DNA of 44,856 bases from SIG603 sp963611165 (GTDB taxonomy: Bacteria > Bacillota > Clostridia > Oscillospirales > Acutalibacteraceae). Position 1 is the first letter of the stretch. The number at the start of each line of letters is the position of its first letter. Shown piece after piece: positions 40,748 through 44,856 of the stretch. The position numbers and the translations under genes are program-made. Under the pieces are notes generated by a model. That model saw only the letters and a list, made by a program, of their open reading frames with translations. It searched no databases and was not told the origin of the DNA. The stretch covers positions 1-44,856 of the forward strand of contig CAVDQG010000013.1 in NCBI GenBank assembly GCA_963611165.1, given 5' to 3'.

Positions 40748-42218
40748 TCTTATTCTCCTTTCGGGAAAGATAGGCTTCTTTTGTCATGGAATAGGAGCAA
40801 ATATCATAGAGTACCCCGTCACACGCACGAAAAGCCCCCTGAATCACACCCTCATAAGTAAATCCGCATTTTTCTATCACACGTTTCGAGCGCAGATTGC
40901 CGTTGTGATAGCCAACAGCCAAAACCTCTGTAGGCGTATTTTCAAATGCATTCTCAGTCATGGCAAAAAGTGCCTCAGGCATATAGCCGTTGCCCCAGTA
41001 GTTTTTGTTCAGTTCATAAGCTACCGAGCGTGAGCAAACCGCATTTTGATTTCTCGCATCATCGTCCTGATAATTAATCGAACCGATAACCTTACCGTTT
41101 TCCTTCAAAACAACGGCATAAGCAAGGGGATTTCGCAAATAGTGCAAAAACTTTGTGTAGCCGCTGAGCCAGTCGGTCACGGCACTCACCCCTGCCGGAA
41201 GCATAACCTCTTCATCCGACATTATCTCATAAAAATCATCAAAATCGCTTTTTTGCCAAGGTCTTAAAATAAGCCGTTCTGTCTGCATAAACGCACGAGA
41301 TTCTACCTGTTTGGGCAAAACAAACGAAGTGGCATTCGGCTTGATTTTAAAATGCTCGTGTTTTACAAGATCACATTCTCCGTCACGGTTTGCAACAGCT
41401 TCTTTTTTGGATTTTATTTCCATCTCATATCCTCTGTAAAAACTGAGATAATCGGTAAACTTTCCGCTCTCGAGATGACCGCCTTTTTTGTAGATTCCTA
41501 CCATAGTGGGAATTTTGATAAGCGGCGGCTTTTTTATAAGAACAAAATCGAGAAGTCCGTCATTGCAAACAGACAAAGGCGCACCCTTGTATCCGCCGCC
41601 GTAAAATTGACCGTTAGCCGCCAAAGCGAAGATAAAATTACCCTCAAGATTAACTTCTCCCTCGGTTGTCTTAAGCTTTATCTCAAGTTCTTCTCCGATT
41701 TTTCCGCAGAGACATTTCACGAGTGAAAGCTCATAAGCAAGAGAGCCCGACACAAAGGGTATTCGCTTGAACTTATCCATATTATACGCTACTGCCGCAT
41801 CAAGTCCCATTGAACAGATATTTAATGCGTCGCCCTCAAGCGTTTCTATTGCGTCCACTTTAAACGCACTGCCGTCAAGCTGAGCTTCGATATCGAGAAA
41901 ATCTTCAGCTTTTCCGAATTGTCTTATGTAGTCGTTTCCGCTCCCCAAGGGAAAAACACCGATTTGGGCATTTTCCTTGCCGATAGCCGCCCGAGCGATT
42001 TCAAGAAGCGTGCCGTCACCGCCCACGGCATAATAACGCACCGTCTCTGCTTCGGAATATTCCGTTTCGACTATCTCGCCGGCATGAGCCTTATACTGCG
42101 TAAAATAGATTTTATAATCTAAATTCCGAGACTTGGCTACCGCTTCAATACGTTTCGCAAATTTACTCGCCGCATTTCTGCCACCTGCATTCGGATTTAC
42201 AATAAATATATATTTCAA
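40740..42218 (-). CDS. Lipid (diacylglycerol) kinase fused to GNAT acetyltransferase
   Basis: A 492-residue two-part protein. Residues 1 to about 300 form a DagK/LCB5/YegS-type lipid kinase: IFIVNPNAGGRNAA, YYAVGGDGTLLEIARA and FPLGSGNDYIRQFG are the nucleotide and substrate loops. From about residue 308 a complete RimJ/RimL-type GNAT domain begins with TERLILRPWQKSDFDDFY, includes YWGNGYMPEA as the acetyl-CoA loop, and ends with SKRVIEKCGFTYEG. One uninterrupted frame spans both parts. The start is a TTG, with only a weak upstream site, nine bases after the rlmL stop. No clear ribosome site precedes the internal ATG of the GNAT part. The fusion's purpose is unknown. Confidence 0.85.
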   Translation of the reverse strand: MKYIFIVNPNAGGRNAASKFAKRIEAVAKSRNLDYKIYFTQYKAHAGEIVETEYSEAETVRYYAVGGDGTLLEIARAAIGKENAQIGVFPLGSGNDYIRQFGKAEDFLDIEAQLDGSAFKVDAIETLEGDALNICSMGLDAAVAYNMDKFKRIPFVSGSLAYELSLVKCLCGKIGEELEIKLKTTEGEVNLEGNFIFALAANGQFYGGGYKGAPLSVCNDGLLDFVLIKKPPLIKIPTMVGIYKKGGHLESGKFTDYLSFYRGYEMEIKSKKEAVANRDGECDLVKHEHFKIKPNATSFVLPKQVESRAFMQTERLILRPWQKSDFDDFYEIMSDEEVMLPAGVSAVTDWLSGYTKFLHYLRNPLAYAVVLKENGKVIGSINYQDDDARNQNAVCSRSVAYELNKNYWGNGYMPEALFAMTENAFENTPTEVLAVGYHNGNLRSKRVIEKCGFTYEGVIQGAFRACDGVLYDICSYSMTKEAYLSRKENKNV

Positions 42219-42227
42219 TTTTAACTT

Positions 42228-43346
42228 TTATCTGAAATAGTTATAAACCTGACACTTAATCATACCGTTATAGAGCTTTCTTCTCTTATCGGCAGTTCTT
42301 CCGAAGCACTTTTCAAAGTCCTCATCGGGGCTGATTATTGTGTAGTTCCACTTTTCTCGTCTTGGGAAACGCTCGCCCATTACCTTATAAAGTGCCTGAG
42401 CCGACTTAATATCCAAAAGTCTCTCGCCGTATGGTGGGTTTGTTACAACTGCCGCACGCTCCGCACCGGGTGCAAAATCCTTTATATCGGCTACGCTTAT
42501 ATCGATTTTCTTTGAAACTCCTGCCTTTATCGCATTTTGCTTGGCAAGCTCCACGGCATCGGGGTCAATATCCGATCCGAAAGCCATAAAGTCAGATTCT
42601 TTCTTTATCATATCTCTCGCACGGGTTCTTTCCTCTTCCCAAAGCTTTTTATCGATAAAATTCCACTTCTCTGCGGCAAAATGTCTTCTCATTCCGGGGG
42701 CGATATTATAAGCCAGCATTGTTCCCTCAATAAGTATTGTTCCCGAACCGCAGAACGGATCGAAAAGATTTTGCTGACCTCTCACTCTTGCCATGTCACA
42801 CATAGCCGCCGCCAAGGTCTCTTTAATCGGTGCTTCGGTGGATTTTCTTCTGTAACCACGCTTGTGGAGTCCCTCTCCCGAAGTATCGAGCATAATGCTC
42901 ACCTTATCCTTAAGGATGAGAAACTGAATCTGATAAAGCGGGCCGTCCTCGGGAAACCAGCTTATTTTATATTTTGTCTTAAGTCTTTCGACAACCGCTT
43001 TTTTGATTATCTTTTGGCAATCGGGAATGGAGCTTAATTTGCTCGAAAGACTTCTTCCTTTTACAGGGAAAGCGTCGTTTCTGCCGATAAAGTTTTCCCA
43101 CGGGAGAGCTTTTACCTTTTCAAAAAGCTCATCAAATGTATATGCGTCAAATGTGCCGAGAAGAATCTGCACTCTCTCGGAGAATCGTGAATATATATTG
43201 GCACGCACCAAAGCCTCGGGACTTCCGTCAAAGACAACTCTTCCGTTCTCGGGACGGACATTTTCCATTCCGTTAAATCTGAGTTCGGAAGCCACCTGTC
43301 CCTCAACTCCCAGCATACATGGACATACAAGTTCAAAATCAGGCAT
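42228..43346 (-). CDS. THUMP-domain class I RNA methyltransferase (RlmL/YpsC-like)
   Basis: A 372-residue S-adenosylmethionine-dependent methyltransferase, likely making N2-methylguanosine in 23S rRNA. The N-terminal region (ELVCPCMLGVEGQVASEL) leads into a THUMP RNA-binding domain. The catalytic part has LFDPFCGSGTILIEG (cofactor motif) and VTNPPYGERL (the NPPY guanine-N2 motif). The single-domain form matches the Gram-positive YpsC type rather than the fused E. coli RlmKL. First gene of a four-gene unit; a GAGG site precedes the ATG. Confidence 0.9.
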   Translation of the reverse strand: MPDFELVCPCMLGVEGQVASELRFNGMENVRPENGRVVFDGSPEALVRANIYSRFSERVQILLGTFDAYTFDELFEKVKALPWENFIGRNDAFPVKGRSLSSKLSSIPDCQKIIKKAVVERLKTKYKISWFPEDGPLYQIQFLILKDKVSIMLDTSGEGLHKRGYRRKSTEAPIKETLAAAMCDMARVRGQQNLFDPFCGSGTILIEGTMLAYNIAPGMRRHFAAEKWNFIDKKLWEEERTRARDMIKKESDFMAFGSDIDPDAVELAKQNAIKAGVSKKIDISVADIKDFAPGAERAAVVTNPPYGERLLDIKSAQALYKVMGERFPRREKWNYTIISPDEDFEKCFGRTADKRRKLYNGMIKCQVYNYFR

Positions 43347-43418
43347 AAATAAACCTCGTTATCTAAAATATTTATTTCTAATTCTATCATAAACACAAAA
43401 AAATATAAAGCCTATAAA

Positions 43419-43445
43419 TAAAAAAGAGACAGCCGAAGCTGTCTC
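43419..43445 (-). terminator. Strong terminator after fumarase alpha gene
   Basis: Eight-pair stem GAGACAGC/GCTGTCTC (43426-43445) closed by a TTCG tetraloop on the minus strand, followed by six T. Confidence 0.92.
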
Positions 43446-43451
43446 AGATTA

Positions 43452-44291
43452 TCAAATCTCAGCAGTCTTGTGTCTTGTTACATGACAACCGACATTGACC
43501 GCAACGGGAAGACCCGCAATATGAGTGGGATAGGTCTCGATATTTACGGCAAGTGCCGTCACGTCACCGCCGAATCCCTGAGGGCCGACGCCTGTTTTGT
43601 TTGCCTCCTGAAGCATTCTCTCTTCAAGTTCCGCATAGAACGGGTCGGGGTTTCTCTCGGAAACATCTCTGCAAAGAGCCTTCTTTGCAAGGTAAGCTAC
43701 CATCTCGAAATCGCCGCCGATTCCGACTCCGAGCACGATTGGCGGACACGGATTGGAGCCGGCAACCTTGACCGTCTCGGTAACAAATCCGACTATCTCG
43801 TCAATTGTAGCGGAAGGCGTGAACATCTTGAGTCTTGACATATTCTCACTGCCGAAGCCCTTCGGTGCGGCGGTAATTTTAATCTTATCCCCATCAACAA
43901 TTCTTGTATGGATAATTGCCGGAGTGTTATCGTCTGTGTTTCCTCTTCTGATTGGGTCACGGACAACGCTCTTTCTCAAAAGACCATCAACATAGCCCTG
44001 ACGAACGCCCTCGTTTACAGCATCCTCAAAGTTTCCGTCAATATAAACCTCTCTGCCGACCTCGACAAAAATGACTGCCATACCCGTATCCTGACAAACA
44101 GGAATATTCATCTCTCTTGCGGCGTCCATATTTGCGCAAATATCGCCTAAAATCGACTTGCCCGTTTCGTTAGTTTCCTTCTGTACGCTCTCGCCGATGA
44201 GCTTCTCAAGATCGCACGGCAAAATTCTGTTGGCGTCTATGCATAGCTCTTTAACCTTATTTGTTATATCTTCTGCTTTTATAACTCTCAT
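43452..44291 (-). CDS. Class I fumarate hydratase, alpha subunit (TtdA/FumA N-terminal type)
   Basis: A 279-residue iron-sulfur hydro-lyase subunit. It shows NIPVCQDTGMAVIFVEVG with a cluster cysteine, the RRGNTDDNTPAIIHTRIV block, and PCPPIVLGVGIGGDFE with the second cysteine. The VNVGCHVTRHKTAEI end carries the third cysteine. Together with a beta subunit it interconverts fumarate and malate, or tartrate and oxaloacetate. No beta-subunit gene is adjacent: a strong terminator follows directly and upstream is about 480 bases without one. GAGGAAA supports the start, and a promoter framed by an inverted repeat lies 30-75 bases upstream. Confidence 0.92.
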   Translation of the reverse strand: MRVIKAEDITNKVKELCIDANRILPCDLEKLIGESVQKETNETGKSILGDICANMDAAREMNIPVCQDTGMAVIFVEVGREVYIDGNFEDAVNEGVRQGYVDGLLRKSVVRDPIRRGNTDDNTPAIIHTRIVDGDKIKITAAPKGFGSENMSRLKMFTPSATIDEIVGFVTETVKVAGSNPCPPIVLGVGIGGDFEMVAYLAKKALCRDVSERNPDPFYAELEERMLQEANKTGVGPQGFGGDVTALAVNIETYPTHIAGLPVAVNVGCHVTRHKTAEI

Positions 44292-44312
44292 TGAAATTTC
44301 CTCGTCAAGTTA

Positions 44313-44366
44313 ATTTTCTTCATTTTACGATATTAAGGCGAATTTTTCAAGCAAAATGAAGAAAAT
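44313..44366 (-). promoter_or_regulatory. Fumarase promoter bracketed by 14-base inverted repeat
   Basis: On the minus strand TTGAAA (44345-44350), 17-base spacer, TAAAAT (44322-44327). A perfect inverted repeat, ATTTTCTTCATTTT at 44313-44326 and AAAATGAAGAAAAT at 44353-44366, brackets it so that one arm covers the -10 box and the other lies just upstream of -35. This is the layout of a repressor operator pair. Confidence 0.65.
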
Positions 44367-44368
44367 GA

Positions 44369-44408
44369 TAAAAAACAGAAAACCCACCATAAGGCAGGTT
44401 TTCTGTTT
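44369..44408 (-). terminator. Terminator upstream of the fumarase promoter
   Basis: On the minus strand AAACAGAAAACC (44397-44408) pairs with GGTTTTCTGTTT (44373-44384) and is followed by six T. It lies before any gene on this strand, hence the proposal of a small RNA or attenuator. Confidence 0.75.
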
Positions 44409-44497
44409 ATATAAGGTGTGGATTTTTCACAACGCGTACTCAAATTGTTAAAAGTTTGGGAGCTTTTTGTTTGTTTTCTTTTGTCTCCCTCACTGTG
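44370..44497 (-). ncRNA. Putative small RNA or attenuated leader, about 125 nt
   Basis: A strong minus-strand promoter (44503-44531) should start transcription near 44497, and a terminator at 44369-44408 should stop it. The stretch between has no ribosome site followed by a credible frame; the best is seven codons from a GTG. GGGAG and CTCCC near its start can pair. It may be an independent small RNA, or a terminated leader that reads on into the fumarase gene under some condition. Confidence 0.4.
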
Positions 44498-44502
44498 ACT
44501 AT

Positions 44503-44531
44503 AGTATATACCCTGTTTATAAATTTGTCAA
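44503..44531 (-). promoter_or_regulatory. Near-consensus minus-strand promoter without a gene
   Basis: TTGACA (44526-44531), 17-base spacer, TATACT (44503-44508), pointing towards the terminator at 44369-44408. Confidence 0.75.
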
Positions 44532-44724
44532 TACTTTTTTGAAAATTATTTTTAGATTTTTTTATTTATACTTTTAGCAGTTAAAACAGAGCGCATTTGT
44601 AGGCAATAAATTATATAGTATACATTTTCGCATTAAACAGCCCATTTTGTGGTATACAGAATTCAGAAACAAAATGAAACTAAATATTTACAAACTGTAA
44701 ACTTTCTTAAAAATTTTAAAGATA

Positions 44725-44770
44725 TAAAAAATTTCTGTATCCGAGGTAAAAAATTTACTCGAATACAGAA
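44725..44770 (-). terminator. Terminator of the gene entering from the right edge
   Basis: Arms at 44733-44740 and 44763-44770 (eight pairs) with further inner pairing CGAG/CTCG and TAAA/TTTA; on the minus strand it is followed by a six-T run. It lies directly after the stop codon at 44774-44776. Confidence 0.8.
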
Positions 44771-44773
44771 AAT

Positions 44774-44856
44774 TTATAAATTCTCGATGAAATTTACACA
44801 CCGGCACGGTTTGGTGACAAATACCTCTCCGAACAGCTTTAAGCTGTCGGTTATTT
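44774..44856 (-). CDS. 3' end of an unidentified gene
   Basis: The last 26 codons of a minus-strand frame, reading ITDSLKLFGEVFVTKP and then CRCVNFIENL before a TAA stop, are open to the window edge and end three bases before a strong terminator. The composition is protein-like and the other two frames are less convincing. The fragment is too short for me to name a family. The stop-then-terminator arrangement is the main support. Confidence 0.55.
   Translation of the reverse strand, partial: ITDSLKLFGEVFVTKPCRCVNFIENL

Larger units (their letters stand above)
44292..44773. other. AT-rich intergenic region with two regulatory units
   Basis: No protein gene is visible. It holds the fumarase promoter with flanking inverted repeat (44313-44366), a terminator (44369-44408), an independent minus-strand promoter (44503-44531) and the terminator of the right-edge gene (44725-44770). 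The section 44532-44724 is AT-rich, with two GTATAC copies and nothing else recognised. Confidence 0.6.

Noticed and set aside
40740..41300. GNAT domain as a separate gene
   Set aside because: The frame is continuous with the lipid kinase and no adequate ribosome site precedes the internal ATG.

Overview
The window reads as a chromosomal segment of an anaerobic, low-to-medium GC Gram-positive gut bacterium, most likely Oscillospiraceae/Ruminococcaceae (Clostridia). This is inferred from gene content (ThyX instead of ThyA, type III pantothenate kinase, YitT, TrhP-type U32 protein, MltG, C69 dipeptidase, split class I fumarase), strong AGGAGG-type ribosome binding sites, and consensus -35/-10 promoters. 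I see no phage genes, transposases, CRISPR array, rRNA or tRNA. The genes are mostly ordinary core or metabolic genes; the less ordinary material lies in the intergenic regions and in a few odd proteins.

Left part (1-5.7 kb): a gene-free stretch packed with tiny perfect hairpins, an alpha/beta hydrolase, a possible non-coding RNA gene (1534-1745) with a perfect consensus promoter and a DtxR-like palindrome, a class C beta-lactamase-like hydrolase, and a two-gene unit of a double-TPM-domain surface protein and a membrane-anchored zinc-ribbon protein that resembles B. subtilis YdjG/YdjH. Next (5.8-12.3 kb), mostly on the plus strand: coaBC-tag, coaX, a minus-strand isochorismatase-type hydrolase, and an esterase/esterase/ATP-grasp unit of unknown purpose. 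A GNAT gene then precedes a CUT2 sugar ABC transporter (13.0-16.9 kb).

Middle (17.0-25.4 kb), minus strand: a thyX-tmk-DJ-1-mltG-trhP operon, and a three-gene unit of a membrane GHKL protein that has lost its catalytic motifs, an N-acetylhexosamine 1-kinase (NahK) and a DUF4097 membrane protein. Divergent from it are malQ and a sirtuin (25.5-27.8 kb).

Right part (27.8-44.9 kb), almost all minus strand: C69 dipeptidase, GH172-type (DUF2961) protein, ligA-galK-FKBP, galE-maf, glmM and yitT, then rlmL-like methyltransferase - lipid kinase/GNAT fusion - GH29 fucosidase - MBL hydrolase, and a lone fumarase alpha subunit. The last 480 bases hold a second promoter-plus-terminator unit without a gene and the 3' end of an unidentified minus-strand gene.

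Taken together, NahK, GalK, GalE, GlmM, an intracellular fucosidase, a GH172 enzyme, MalQ and a CUT2 importer point to cytoplasmic use of imported oligosaccharides, plausibly host glycans. The genes are scattered over several transcription units rather than forming one locus. All functional statements rest on motif recognition by eye; no database search was possible.
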